Positions 1 through 11,579 of a stretch of DNA of 64,000 bases are shown piece after piece. Each line of letters begins with the position of its first letter. Within the stretch, counting starts at the first letter, position 1. The DNA lies in contig WTPW01000325.1 in the NCBI GenBank assembly GCA_009809945.1, positions 351,599 through 415,598 on the forward strand, read 5' to 3'. The notes under the pieces were generated by a model. That model was given only the letters and a program-made list of their open reading frames with translations, had not been told where the DNA came from and ran no database searches. The DNA comes from Gigaspora margarita. Taxonomy: Eukaryota > Glomeromycota > Glomeromycetes > Diversisporales > Gigasporaceae. The translations under genes and the position numbers were made by a program.

Positions 1-724
1 TTTTTTAATACCCTGCACCCTGTACTATATACTCACATTACAACCGTAGCCGTATTGCTTTCATACGTATTGCATAAATTCCAAAATGATTTACAGGTAA
101 ATCCAACTCTATTCCAACCAAGAATTAATTTAAATTCGTACGAAATACTTCTTGCACCCGCTGGTCGCACGTATTCGCCATTGTATCGGCTAGTGCATAT
201 CCTCCCTTTTCCCTAAAATATTACTAGGAAAAATTGCAAGAGTTGGGAGTCAGTATGGTGTTCTTGTAAAGTCGTTTACCAATACCACTTTACTCAATTC
301 TTATTATTTCTATATATATATTTAGGACCGACTACAGCGCCTATATACGATTTTTATTCTTGAAGGCTTGGAAATTCTCCTTCGCTTGATAAGAAAAAAA
401 TAGCAACAAAGAAAAAACTGGCTTGTTCTTGCGACGGTGCTGGACGCAATGTCGAGCAGAAAACTCAAAGAACGAAGGAAATCGATACAGATCATCAGGT
501 TACTCAAATACCATTTCGTCATACATGATCTGCAGTCACATGAAGGGTCCGGTGAATCGCAATAATGTCCCGCCTTGTGACTTCGTTCACAAGCGGATCA
601 AACAATAAATACGTATTTATTAGCTTAAATTGCTGAAATTGATCAATAAATGCACTTCATTGATAATTAAAATTGTGCAAGAAATCTTTCTTTAAATAAA
701 TTACAAAATTTAACTTTATTTTCT
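1..724. other. No supported gene
   Basis: No open reading frame here looks like a recognisable protein. Around 380-600 the plus strand has short overlapping frames with two cysteines and a basic run, which could be a worn coding remnant. Nothing in it is firm enough to name. The rest is unremarkable AT-rich sequence. Confidence 0.4.
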
Positions 725-1085
725 TCAATGCCAATTCCAACAAATGACAGTTTTCCGAATCCCCATGGAATTACCTGCCTCAGCTGACTGCAGATAATAT
801 TTAAACGCTTTATGCTCATCGATTTCGACACGTATTCCTAAATAATAACAATAACCAACTTGATACATGCGTTAAAATTATTCATGCCTGCCGATTTTTT
901 GATAATAGGTGAATGCCTTGTTTTCATCCTTTTAAATCCTATTCCATATTCGTAACAATAACCAAGATAAATTAATTCCTTCAGTATATTCCATATTGGC
1001 AGATTTTTCGAAATAATTGAACGCTTTATATTCATCTTTTTCAATGTTAATTCCGTGAAAATAAAAATATCCTAATGCATAAGTT
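725..1085 (-). pseudogene. Sel1-like repeat protein remnant
   Basis: On the minus strand this stretch encodes at least three consecutive Sel1-like repeats spread over shifted frames. Readable pieces are YFYFHGINIEKDEYKAFNYF near 1060-1000, GYCYEYGIGF near 950, and GIRVEIDEHKAFKYYLQSA near 845-785. These match the Sel1 pattern of G-Y-CY-x-GIG followed by D-x-x-KAF-x-YY-x-KSA. Sel1 repeats form alpha-helical solenoid scaffolds, and in Glomeromycotina they often accompany kinase domains, but no kinase is visible here. Frame changes between repeats and the lack of a start codon show that the copy is broken. It lies downstream, in transcription order, of the SPRY/TPR remnant on the same strand, separated by a small inverted-repeat element. 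The two may once have been one gene or two neighbours. Confidence 0.75.
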
Positions 1086-1117
1086 CATCAACACATTGAC
1101 TTCGTAGTTATAATTAG

Positions 1118-1429
1118 TGATTTGAACAGCGAAATTTTCCTTAATCAGTTAACCGAACCGAAACATTTGGTGTCAACCGATTCAACCGATTAAGATTACT
1201 TCACGTTTACTTTCGGGAATTCTCGGACTTTTACTCAAATTTTTGTCTCGACCTTGCTCGTCTACTATGTTCATTCATTTGCTTTTCGGAATTTTTCTGA
1301 ACTTTGCTCTTTTATGACGTCATTTACATTTCTCAACCGATTCTCAACCGGTTTTACAGGTCAACCGGTTAACCGAACCTAATTCGGTTCGGGTCGATTA
1401 ACCGATTATAGCACAACCGGTTCAAATCA
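1118..1429. mobile_element. Short inverted-repeat element rich in AACCGGTT motifs
   Basis: The ends TGATTTGAAC (1118) and GTTCAAATCA (1420-1429) are inverted copies. Inside, variants of CAACCGGTTAACCGAAC occur several times, near 1145-1190 and 1335-1420. This suggests a non-autonomous element with subterminal repeats. A clean target duplication is not visible, so the boundaries are tentative. Confidence 0.4.
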
Positions 1430-1739
1430 ATATAATCTCGTAATTTAACGGTTATAACTGATTAGGATAAGTACTTAAGCAAAAAGCATATTTTCAAAGA
1501 TGTATGAAATAAAATTTACATTAACGATCTGGTTATTTAGGATATATAGTTGATTAGACAAAAAGCATCAATTTTAATAAACTTAATGCGCATACCGAAA
1601 ATGAATTGAGTAAAGTCTATTTATTTAGTTTATGCCGCATAAATAAAATTAAAAAATATTATTGCTTACTCCTATTAATTCAACGAGTATTTAATTAATT
1701 AGAGAATGTAAATACGCATAAAGTACAATAACTTAATAT

Positions 1740-2945
1740 TTACTTTTCGCCGAGAGTTTTGACGCCCATTCATCATTTGTCTTAATTTTCAGTAATTTGT
1801 TCACATCATTGAATGATTCTTTATATTATTCCATTAGATAATAGGCTTCTGCTCGATATCTTAGCAATTTTGTTTAGATCAAAAATTACTTCCTTATATC
1901 TTTCCATTAGATAATAGGCTTCCTCTCGATATCTTAGTGCAAATTTGTTGTTTTGCTCAATATCAATTTTGTTAGATCAATAATTGCATTTTCATAACAA
2001 AATTAAGTTTTCAAACTCGAAATTTAAGAGCAACAGCATCTCTTTCGATTTTCAACGAATTTACTAAATCTTCAAGTGTATAAATATTCGTCATATTAAT
2101 GCACATATTAAATGCTTCGATCAACTTATTTTTCAAAAATTCATCACCCATATCATTATCAGTAGTCGCTACTTTACAAAGAATCATAGTATTTAAATTA
2201 CAAATCAAAAAAATACGTTTATAACTATTCAGCATTACCTGCCAATTTAAAGTTCTATTGCCGAAATTTATTTCTATAGATCCACCCTATGACCTCAATC
2301 ACGGTGCCTTTTAAATTTCGGAATGTAATACCTTGAAATTTATGTCGTAAAATATTAAACAATGTACCGTGATATACATAATAAAAAGGCGGAAAAACTA
2401 TAAAGCTTGGTAATAACTACCTAAGTTTATACCATTTTTAATATAGAAAACAGGGTTATTTTTATAATTTAAACAACATCCAATGATATCGCCAGTAGAA
2501 AACAACGGTCTATAATATTTGCCCCTTCCCGACGAAAAAAATAAATTGCCATCATCTTCGTGATAACCTCAGGAATCATCTTCCCATCCTATGAAAACCA
2601 TTAATAAAGATATGTTCAATATGGCGAAAAAGAAATAAAGTTTTAATTACCAGGCATTCTATTTAAATTAACCTCCTTTTCGTAAAATCCAATCCAATCC
2701 ATCATTTGAATTGAAAAATGTAAAGAATTATAAGCAATATTAAGCCATTTTTATTTTAATTTATGGCAAAATATATTTCAGCATGCTTATTTATTCCTTC
2801 ATCTATAATGCCAACTTCAAAATAAAATAAATTGTAATGCGGAGGAATTGGATGATATTGCACCGACATATTCATTGCTTTCGCCACCAAACCTATGGTT
2901 TAAAGAAAGATTATATTATTTCAGAATTATTAAATCACTTGCCAT
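1740..2945 (-). pseudogene. SPRY domain plus TPR repeat gene, broken
   Basis: Reading the minus strand from about 2920, there is a SPRY (B30.2-like) domain. Pieces are NLFYFEVGIIDEG, an intron with GT-AG ends between RMPG and WEDDS, the strand [19 protein letters not shown], then [16 protein letters not shown] and [10 protein letters not shown], and after a frameshift GGSIEINFGNR near 2265. The tryptophan codon expected before GYHEDDG is TGA. Further on, the 2235-2011 frame ends in VNSLKIERDAVALKFR. This runs into two 34-residue TPR-type repeats at about 1990-1750, for example LRYREEAYYLMERYKE followed by DLNKI, and in the second copy YKESFNDVNKLLKI. SPRY and TPR are both protein-interaction folds. 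The stop, the frameshifts and the unclear link between the halves mark it as a pseudogene. Confidence 0.75.
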
Positions 2946-3046
2946 GTGAACATATATAAATAGTCCACTAGCGATGGGCAAATACGCATGATTATGAACA
3001 AAATTCTTTTTATAATTTAAGCTAACCAGCATGTATTAGCATAAAG

Positions 3047-3699
3047 CAGGAATGGTAAATGACTTGAAATGACCCAAATGACTCAAATGACTAGTGACCT
3101 GTCGTAGGTCATTTCAAAACCAAATGACATTAGAAGGTCATTTAACATATATCGACTGATAATCTAATGTCTTTAAACCAATCAAAATTAATTTTTAGAC
3201 AAAACAAAATATGAGCTATAATCGTAGCAAGTCAAAGTTAATCGATATATATTGTATATCTTAAATATCTTAAGGTGTTAAGAAGATCAAATTTCATATA
3301 TTCCGAAAATTGGATAATTTCTTATTATTATTTTTGTGGTTATGTTTATACGAAAAAGTTGAAAAATTTTTTGCATAAACATAAAACACAAAAATTATTT
3401 AATCAAAAGTTATCAAAATTATATGAATTTTTCAAAATATATGCAATTTCTCTTCTGGACAGCTTTACTTAAGTTATGAATATGAATTAATTAATTAAAA
3501 TTTGACTTTTATATGTGGCTACAATCATCGACTAGTGAAATCACAATATTTGATAACTTTTTATATTAGCTATTTGACCAATAAAATTACTATATGTAAA
3601 TGATCCAAATGACTTAATGACCTAAATGACCTGATTATTTATCCAAATGACTTGGTCATTTAAATTTCGAGTAAATGACCAGGTCATTTACCATCTCTG
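3047..3699. mobile_element. hAT-like MITE, 653 bp
   Basis: The terminal inverted repeat is CAGGAATGGTAAATGAC on the left and the complement of CAGAGATGGTAAATGAC on the right. The flanks carry a perfect 8-bp target duplication, GCATAAAG (3039-3046 and 3700-3707). A CAG-start inverted repeat with an 8-bp duplication is the hAT superfamily pattern. Subterminal regions hold many copies of AAATGAC, probably transposase binding sites. The interior has no transposase. Confidence 0.88.
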
Positions 3700-3707
3700 G
3701 CATAAAG

Positions 3708-4789
3708 CAGATAAATACTTCATGCGCATGAATTTAGTTGCCTATCACTAAGTCTTATTAAGTCCCACCTTCATAAATCACTCTAAGCGCTCGAATTTAC
3801 GCACAAATAAGAAGATTTATCATAGAGATTCCAAGCAATTGGTAAATCCATGAATTGCCTTAAGTGTTGGGTGAACTATTTTTTAAATTTATATTATTAA
3901 TTATGACTATTTTTATCTGTTATGTTCAAGAAATTTTTATTACAAAACCTTATTTAAAATTTGTAATGTGAATTTTCCGATTTCAACAGTAAAATAAATG
4001 CTTTAAAAGTTTAGGAAATAAAATTTTATAATTTAACTTAGAACGATGAATTAAACAATAAAAATTTTAATAAAGCTCGGTGGTTTTCTTGAAAATTTAA
4101 ATAACGATAGTTATACGTTTTTAGTCGTTTTACTATTAATCTTTACGAGTTTTGCAAGTACTATACAAGCTATAGTATCACTAATTCTTTTATAGGACTT
4201 TGTAAGACATTATTAAAAATTTCCGAATCGCTTAAAGCTAGGTAGATCATAATTTTTCCGATTTTTAATTAAAATCGATTGATATTATGGTTAGGGTTAG
4301 ATGAAGGATAGAGAGAGTGATTTATATATAGTAAACTCGCATTTCCAACACTTTTATTTAGTGGACCAAGACCGATTTAGATGACGTTTTTATGATTTTC
4401 GTGTTTTTGTCTTTGCCGTTTCGCTTTGTTTTGTTCGTTATGTACATGGCTTTAAGCCACCCCGAAATTATCGACTGAAATAAGTGTATACTGGCGAATA
4501 AGTGGCGTGCATGCATGCATAAAGGTGAATACAAAGCTGGAATGCATACGTACGTACGTACGCACGTACACTTTATTGATGTAGATAATTTAGGAAATAT
4601 CATACGACAGGGTGAAACCTGCTATGGAAACGCGCGAAAGTGGTTAGTTATTGACGCAAATCACTATCTAAAATAGTAACTAACCTATCACTAACCCTAA
4701 CAAAGTAAGATCTATGTAACTATCTCTGTCGCGAGATTAATCCTTTCATAATATTATTTTCAATATATTTTGTCTTTAAAAAGCACCCC
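3708..4789. other. No supported gene
   Basis: AT-rich intergenic sequence. Small features are a GCATGCATGCAT run near 4507 and GTACGTACGTAC plus GCACGTAC near 4550-4568. Two TTAGGG-like or CCCTAA-like motifs near 4290 and 4695 are too short to mean telomere. Nothing coding is supported. Confidence 0.5.
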
Positions 4790-5046
4790 TTGAATGTATG
4801 CCAGGTTTGTGGCGCAGATTTACTGAACTGCGAATCAGATTTCAAAATCAGTTGTAACACGATCGAGAAAAGTCAAAATACAAACTCCGTTTTGAAATTC
4901 TACATAAAGAACGCACTTTTTGATGCTCTAATAAAAAGCTTTCGTTGGACAATTTTATATACAAATTACCTTCCTCTGACCATAGCCCAAACTCTAACAC
5001 GAACTTTAAAGAATTTTTCTGCGCCACAAACCTGGCACACATTCAA
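4790..5046. mobile_element. 257-bp inverted-repeat MITE
   Basis: The two ends are near-perfect inverted copies of about 29 bp: TTGAATGTATGCCAGGTTTG at 4790 and its complement, with one change, ending at 5046. The inverted repeat also includes TGTGGCGCAGA. No duplication of the flanks is evident. The short open frames that span it on both strands are by-products of the inverted repeat. Confidence 0.7.
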
Positions 5047-5129
5047 ATAGTGCAAATTTATGAGTTTTTCCTACAAATAGATTTTCATTATTTATAGTAA
5101 AAATTACTATTAATAGCGGATAGAGAATC

Positions 5130-6032
5130 ATGTCATTCCGCAACACGATACCTAACTTGTTTTTCTTGTTAGTTTTCTATGAACTAGCAACTATGATTAC
5201 TTTTCTTACTTTTAGAATTGCTACAACTATAAAGTCTCTAACAATTACAGATTTTTTTACTGCTTATTTCGCAATCCTCACTTCTATGGACCGCCTGTTC
5301 CCTTCTCACTTCATATTAATTTACACAGAACTCTATTATGCTATAATCATTCATTTCATTTTCATTAACCCACAATTAACTTTGACATTATCCATTCTAG
5401 TCATGGCATTACTTTCTTTTGCTTTGTTTCTTATTCATCCAATTTTATATACGATTCCTTACCTGTTTCTTGTTAAATATTTTGAAAATGTTGCATTGGT
5501 CACTTTAACAGCCTATCCAAAATTGGGTTTTTGTTTATTACAATGTGCAATAATGCGGCCAATTACAAATTGTGAAAAAGAAGTAATTGAAGAATGGATA
5601 TCTGAGCAAGGGATATCTGAGCAAGGGAAATCTGAGCAAGGGATATCTGAGCAAGGGATATCTGAGCAAGGGATATCTGAGCAAGGGACATCTGAGCAAG
5701 GGATATCTGAGCAAGGGACATCTGAGCAAGGGATATCTGAGCAAGGGATATCTGAGCAAGGGATATCTGAGCAAGATCACAAAATTCACTTTTATGCAAC
5801 GAATATTGACACAAATCATAACCCAGACTTTTTACTTCAGCATATATCCTTATCTGAAAATGGTCATAAACTTTCTAACAAGCCTAAAAAATTGAATACT
5901 TTCTATGAATTGGTAATTCACCTTATTCATAATTGGCATTTTGGGAAACCTCAAAAAAAAACAACAAATTTAACAAATTCTAGTCAAAACTTATTAATCG
6001 ACACGACTAAGTCAATTTTAAAATCGATTTAG
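5130..6032 (+). CDS. Multi-pass membrane protein with SEQG pentapeptide repeat
   Basis: A single-exon frame of 300 residues. An in-frame TAG at 5121-5123 supports the ATG at 5130. Residues 1-145 are strongly hydrophobic, with roughly four or five candidate membrane helices (about 9-31, 60-79, 83-104, 106-116 and 121-141). They are followed by twelve tandem pentapeptides of the form I/T/K-SEQG (157-216, the last ending in D). A polar C-terminal part of 84 residues contains GKPQKKTTN and is rich in N, K and T. I do not recognise the family. The layout suggests a membrane anchor with a repetitive hydrophilic tail. The repeat stays in frame because its unit is 15 bp, so copy-number change adds or removes five residues without breaking the gene. 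No partner genes are adjacent. It may instead be an exon of a larger gene, since splicing downstream was not ruled out. Confidence 0.6.
   Translation: MSFRNTIPNLFFLLVFYELATMITFLTFRIATTIKSLTITDFFTAYFAILTSMDRLFPSHFILIYTELYYAIIIHFIFINPQLTLTLSILVMALLSFALFLIHPILYTIPYLFLVKYFENVALVTLTAYPKLGFCLLQCAIMRPITNCEKEVIEEWISEQGISEQGKSEQGISEQGISEQGISEQGTSEQGISEQGTSEQGISEQGISEQGISEQDHKIHFYATNIDTNHNPDFLLQHISLSENGHKLSNKPKKLNTFYELVIHLIHNWHFGKPQKKTTNLTNSSQNLLIDTTKSILKSI
5598..5777 (+). repeat. 15-bp coding minisatellite, 12 units
   Basis: Twelve direct copies of GGATATCTGAGCAAG or one-base variants, in frame within the preceding membrane protein. Only the first codon of the unit varies (ATA, ACA or AAA, giving I, T or K), while SEQG is constant at the DNA level. 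That near-identity indicates recent expansion or homogenisation. Confidence 0.95.
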
Positions 6033-7084
6033 TCGGCTATGCCCAAATCGATGATTGTTCGTGTGACTCAATTCTAAGGATGCGGTAGAAACTTAATTAT
6101 GGCATGTTGTAACATTCATATTTACTTTATTGTTGCAACACATCGATATAGTGGGACAGATCGTAACTTTTTTTTTATTACCTTTATCTTCATTAAATAT
6201 TCGAGTGATGCATCATTTAAGAAATAGAAGGCTTATGTTTCCGTGTTATTATAGTTCAGATAATTAAAATGAGATTTTTTGATTAATATTATTGTTACAA
6301 ATCGAATTACTATGATAATATCTTCAAGAACATTCGCTATAAAAAAATTTTGCTAAAAGAAAATTTAATTATATTTTTTATAATATTTAATTGTTATTCT
6401 TGCACTAATTTATTTTACAATTTTTATTACGTAGTTATATATTATATATAATTTATAGCTTAAAATAGACTTTTATTACAATTAAAGAATTACACAACTG
6501 ATTAGAAAAAAATGCCGATGGGTTTGACCCTACTTTTATGAAAAAAAACTAATGAACAATGAAGGTAGGCATATGGACCACGAGAAATTAAAGTTACAAA
6601 GTTGATTAAATTTCCGATAGAATGGGATCATACTGTTTTTGTCGTAACCTTAGCATACTCATTAGTGAGTCGGGTGAATATAAAGAATATTTATTGAATA
6701 TTTAAATAGCTGGTTCATGCTCGTAAATGTTTATTGTTGATTGAATTTTATTTATTGCAGTAAATGATAATAAAAAACATTATTAATCCAAGTTTTTAAA
6801 ATAAGATATTTATGAATATATATTATTATTTAATTTTTTATGCGTGTTGTTAATTTAGTGCATGAGTATTTAAAGCTTTTTATTAATCTAAATGACCCAA
6901 AAATTTATATTTCATTTTATTTTATTCGCATTAATTATTCGATGAACATAAAATTTTTTATTCGCATTAATTATTCGATGAACATAAAATTATTTATCTT
7001 TAAATTTAAGAGCCTCATAAATAATAGAAGCAAAGTTATATTGAGATTCTAAATATGAAAATGGGACATTATAATGAATATACT
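6033..7084. other. No supported gene
   Basis: AT-rich. A tandem duplication of about 37 bp containing ATTAATTATTCGATGAACAT lies at about 6915-6990. I see no coding or RNA gene. Confidence 0.5.
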
Positions 7085-7465
7085 GTAAACGAGTGGAGCA
7101 TGGTGCCTGACATGTGATCCTGATATAATGACTCAAGGGTGGGCAAGTGGATATGTAGACATTGACGATTACTTAAAAGGATTTCAACTTAGAACTTATA
7201 CTAATGAAATTATGCTTGAATAGGTTCCATTTGAAAGGATATATAATATTGAAAAATTTAGAGGAGGATTCGGCTTGTGTTTTCTGCAACCTGGTTGGAT
7301 GATACGCCAAGTATTGAAAAGGTAAAAAAAATGATGCAGGTGATATGATAATTATTTATATATAAGAGCACATCTATTACCGTTGCACTTAAGATTTTGT
7401 TTGGTTCTAAGGAAAATCCTCATGATTTTCTGAAAAATCGTTATTCTTTATATAAGCATAAAAGG
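7085..7465 (+). pseudogene. Protein kinase remnant, Glomeromycotina type
   Basis: Shifted frames encode the front part of a kinase of the kind expanded in arbuscular mycorrhizal fungi. First comes CLTCDPDIMTQGWASG, the half zinc-ribbon that precedes these kinases. DIDDYLKGFQLRT follows, then a TAG where a tryptophan is expected before VPFERIYNIEKF. The glycine-rich loop GGFG follows. After an intron-like gap (about 7322-7375) comes ITVALKILFGSKENPHDF, containing the ATP-binding lysine of the VALK motif. The sequence then loses similarity, and no catalytic HRD or DFG segment is present. The premature stop and truncation make this a pseudogene. Family assignment is from recognised sequence style. 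Confidence 0.75.
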
Positions 7466-7739
7466 TATATAATAACATGAACTCTTTCAACTTTAAAATT
7501 TTTTATTTTTTATCTTGTTTAACATTAGATAATTTAAATCAGCCAAACTATAACCCTACCCTAACAAATATAACACAAATTTGTTTTTTGATATTAATCA
7601 ATGTTTTATTTAGGCATATTAAATCACAGAATTTGCATTTAGTACCGTAGAACTGCACAGAATTAGTATTATATAGACCGACCCATCAATCGTACAATTT
7701 CACGACAAACATTCATTACTAAATTATGTTTTTTTTATA

Positions 7740-7990
7740 AACTGATTCTTTTTATAAGATATCATTAAATGACAACTAATTTATACACAAGTTTATTTTG
7801 AAGACCAACCTTTTAAATATAATTTTAACCCAAGCTTATAAATTTATTTTCTTGGTGAAATGAGCTTTAGATAAGATAAGCCCTGTTTATAAAGTGAGCT
7901 GTCAGTGAAATAGTTTTCTGTAAAATAATCTCGTCATGTGAATAATTGTTTGTGATTATCTACAAAGTGGATGACGACAGCGATCGATCA
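7740..7990. repeat. Worn short-period repeat
   Basis: Irregular copies of motifs such as GTGAAATGAGCT, GTGAAATAGTTTTC and GTAAAATAATC recur about every 18-20 bp. The pattern resembles the clearer arrays at 22.2, 26.8 and 52.8 kb. Identity between units is low, so this call is tentative. Confidence 0.35.
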
Positions 7991-8763
7991 CAAGGGCAAT
8001 CACAAAAATGTACTATATAAAAGTGATTTGTAGCACAAATTCGAGACGATCTTCTTTTTCTTACAAACGAGTTGCCACGAAAAAATAAGAAAATTATACT
8101 CAGGAGGACTTTTACTATTATGATTTCGAAGTAAGGGTTATCTTTATTTTCTGGAGGAAAACTTCTTTTTATAATTAATATTTCTTTTTATAATTACCGG
8201 TAATTTTATATATAGCAAATACTACGAATTCTAACTATTTCTATCTTTTAAATTTCTCTTTAAATTCTTGTATTTTCCTTATACCACAATGCCCAGAATA
8301 TCCAGAATCATCAGAATACCAGGAATTCTAGGAGTTCCAGGAATTCGTACAGTAGATTACCGCAGTATTGTTTTAGGGGTCGATCTTGCCTTTTACAACG
8401 TACGTATGTACTTTCTCTCAGCGCTCCACCACACAGCTTGATAGAAAATATTTAAAATACCGTTGATTATTAAATATTAATTATCATACTATGCGGTGGA
8501 ATTTCAGTAGAATAGGATTGACTAAGCAAAACATGGTATTGGTTCTTATTCGGGTGAGTACGTCTATTGTGATTTTTTTAAACCTTAATGTCTGATCAGT
8601 GTATGTACTATATCGATCTAACATCATAATGATATATTAAAAATACGGTCTGTGTAATATGAATGGTTAATCTCTAGTGTGATAATTTGATGCATGTTAA
8701 ATATTATTAAAGAATGAGATTAATATATAATATATTTTAAAATAGAAAAGAGAAAAATCAACA

Positions 8764-9567
8764 ATGGTAAATGCAAATGAGTGGTTAAATAACAAAATTC
8801 CAGCAGATGAAAGAAAGCAAGCGGAACATCTTTACGTCTATAGCAAGTGTCAATGTATTAATCCATTTCAGCCAGTAAATTATCAATCTACCACATCGGC
8901 GAAACCGTCTGCATCTGTATCTGAATTCCGTTGTCAACGTTGTGATGATGATCAAGATAACCAATCCTACGCTCCCAACTATGAATTTTACAGTTCTATT
9001 TTGGAAGGAGAGTTAGATCTTAACGACTTTGTTAATTTGCGGAAACTCCACATCATAGGTGCTAAGGATGAGGATATGCAACAAAAATTAACTACTTTGA
9101 AAGTTGATAATTGTGCTAAGTTAACTGATATTACGATTAATTATACTACCCTTGGTCGCTTGAGTTTTGGTAGTAAACCAAACTTTAATACTGCTAATTT
9201 TTTCGGAAACAAAACGCTTGTTTTTTGTGATTTTTTATTAAAAAATCAAATAGAAAGATTAACCAATATGATCTTAACTGCTAAAGAGGTTAATTTTGGT
9301 GACTTAAAATTTGCGATTAAGAAAAACAACGAAGAAAATTTCAAGCATCAGTTACAAGTTTTTAAAAGTAATTTGGATATGAAAAATCTTTTGTGGTTAG
9401 AAAGCTTCCTAAAAGATCTGCAAGAAATTTTACAATTGTCTGAGGTGCTAACTACTGAAGAAATCCAAGATATTTTAAACAAAACAAGAGAAACCAATGA
9501 ATTAAAGACTCAATTAAATAAACTCGGGAAATTATTAACAACTATTGAGAAAAAATGGCATCTTTAA
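8764..9567 (+). CDS. Uncharacterised protein, Rhizophagus-type family
   Basis: A single-exon frame of 267 residues. An in-frame TAG at 8743-8745 lies just upstream of the ATG. The start MVNANEWLNNKIPADERKQA is the N-terminal signature of a large uncharacterised family I associate with Rhizophagus. Two cysteine pairs, CQC near residue 30 and CQRC near residue 58, could form a small metal site. The segment around residues 90-150 has leucine-rich-like spacing (LRKLHIIGA, LTTLKVDNCAKLTDITINYT), consistent with a short beta-rich platform. The last 70 residues are charged and helical, with heptad-like leucines (LKDLQEILQLSEVLTTEEIQ), suggesting a coiled coil. No enzyme motif is visible. Function is unknown, perhaps protein-protein interaction. 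The gene looks intact, with no stops or frameshifts. Confidence 0.8.
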   Translation: MVNANEWLNNKIPADERKQAEHLYVYSKCQCINPFQPVNYQSTTSAKPSASVSEFRCQRCDDDQDNQSYAPNYEFYSSILEGELDLNDFVNLRKLHIIGAKDEDMQQKLTTLKVDNCAKLTDITINYTTLGRLSFGSKPNFNTANFFGNKTLVFCDFLLKNQIERLTNMILTAKEVNFGDLKFAIKKNNEENFKHQLQVFKSNLDMKNLLWLESFLKDLQEILQLSEVLTTEEIQDILNKTRETNELKTQLNKLGKLLTTIEKKWHL

Positions 9568-11579
9568 TACAAAGCAGGTATATATCACTTTATTATTTAC
9601 AATGACAAGAAAAATAATATTAAATTAATAAATATTTAATTATTTAATTATTCAAGAATTGCAACTTAAGGTCGATATCCTTCAAACAAAATCGATTATC
9701 TCATTTCTTAATATTAGACACGTATTTAGATCATTATTTCAATCAATGTATAAGAGTTCCATTAATTGAAATTTGTAGTTAACATAAGTTTCTTTTTTTC
9801 AAGTTGTCATATTCTGAAAAATGATGCTATTTGATAGTTATTGAAAAGTATATTGTGAATCAGAATAAAAATATATATTTGTGCTGCATAATAATCGATA
9901 TTTTTATTCTGTGAACTTTATTATCTATCTTTTATTGTTTTTTTTTCAATTATATTTCTTAATGATTAAGAAATAAGAACGGCTCATAATTGAACTGTCT
10001 TGACAATGTGTTGGAATCAAGCCATTCGAACCGGCTTGAGTCTAACTTAGGTTACGATCGATTTCACATCTTCCCAGTACTTTAACTATGAGAAATAATT
10101 ACGATTTCAAGCATAAGAAATATTTTGGATAATAGGATTCTATTCAACAAATTAGGCCAGACCAATTTGATTTTCTGTTTATGATGCACCCTCTCTTTAT
10201 TTTTAAATTTGGCTGAAAAAATTCATCTTATTAGCCAATCAGATCTCAGTATTAGCTCTTTATGAAAGATAGTATTGTCGCATTTTTTTATTAATTTGTG
10301 TAATTTTTATACCTCCCCACCCCACAAGCCATTTTATATTATGTTAACCAGAAAATTAAATTGAGTTACAAAAAATATAATCCATTATTCGTAATCAAAT
10401 AAGTTCTTTTTATTTATAATCAATTTCGTATACTAACATGCGGTAATTATATAAGAACAAATGTATGTAATTAATGTGTTTATTTTAAAATTGTTTTTAA
10501 GATTCTCTTTTTGTTCGTATTCTAAATTGTCTTTTTTTTTTTTTGTTAATAAAAGATGATAAACCAAAAGTTCACTAAAAATATGTTTGTCGTTTATTGA
10601 TTCCTGTCATTTTTGAATTTATACCGGGTAATGAATAACCTACGTCACTTATTGATGATATAAATTCATCAATAAAGCAGCTTTATTAATTATGTTCATT
10701 CGTATAAAGCAAAAAAAAAAGCGTTTACTATTTGCTCTTTAAGTACTGTTAAGTATCTTTAGAATTTCCTTTTCTTATTAATAATCACGATAATATAAAC
10801 ATTCACCTTTTTGGGTCTTGAATCTCTCGAATAAATATTACAAGCAAAGAAAAAATAAAGAAAAACTTTGACATGCTAACCATTATCCTAAAAGTCAAAA
10901 CTCTGTAATTTATGAAAATAGAGTAGATTTAATGAATATGTACGTTCGAATTTTGTGAATTTGCAAAATATCTTTACCCTAACATTAATAAAGTGAAAGT
11001 TAAAATAATTGTACTATTAGTATTCATTTTTTGTTAGACAAACTTGTGCTAGAAAAAGCTATAAACTTCAAGCTCAATCTTTAAAACCAAGTTTCCAGTC
11101 AAATTTGCAACTAAATAAATTTTTTACTGATTAATTGGAATTTTACATATAATATTAATGATGATTTAATATACGAAAAAACTGGTGATTTTATTATACA
11201 TAATGACTATTGCAATAAATCATCTCATTTAGAGGAAGTAATTCATTATTTTCAAGGCGATATCAATTATATTGAAAATGGCATTTTTTCATAAAATGAA
11301 TATTTATTTCTCATTTCATGTAATAAAAATGTTTTTTAAAAAATAAAAATAAAAATATATGAAAGCGCTGCAATTCAATCTTATAGTATTTAATTTTTAT
11401 TCTCATCACTAAAAATAAAAATAATCGTTATATAAAAATAAATATTTTTTAATGAATCGGTGAAAACTCCAAAACATTATTCATTAATTTACAAATGACA
11501 CATATCGACTTCTAATTGACAGGAATTACAGTAACAAGCATCATTAAAAAACATATCAGATTTAACTATTCAAAACAGT
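9568..11579. other. No supported gene
   Basis: AT-rich sequence with homopolymer runs, for example T runs near 10531. The 11030-11300 segment has a faintly coding texture on the plus strand, but no recognisable domain or long frame. Nothing else is supported. Confidence 0.45.

Noticed and set aside
4790..5050. Open frames of 86 and 64 codons on opposite strands
   Set aside because: They are created by the inverted ends of a 257-bp MITE. The same residues appear at both termini, and no domain is seen.
5538..5895. Repetitive frames (LRYPL, LAQIS, LSKGY) over the 15-bp minisatellite
   Set aside because: They are shadows of the SEQG-encoding repeat in other frames. Only the frame at 5130-6032 has an upstream stop, a long non-repetitive part and membrane helices.
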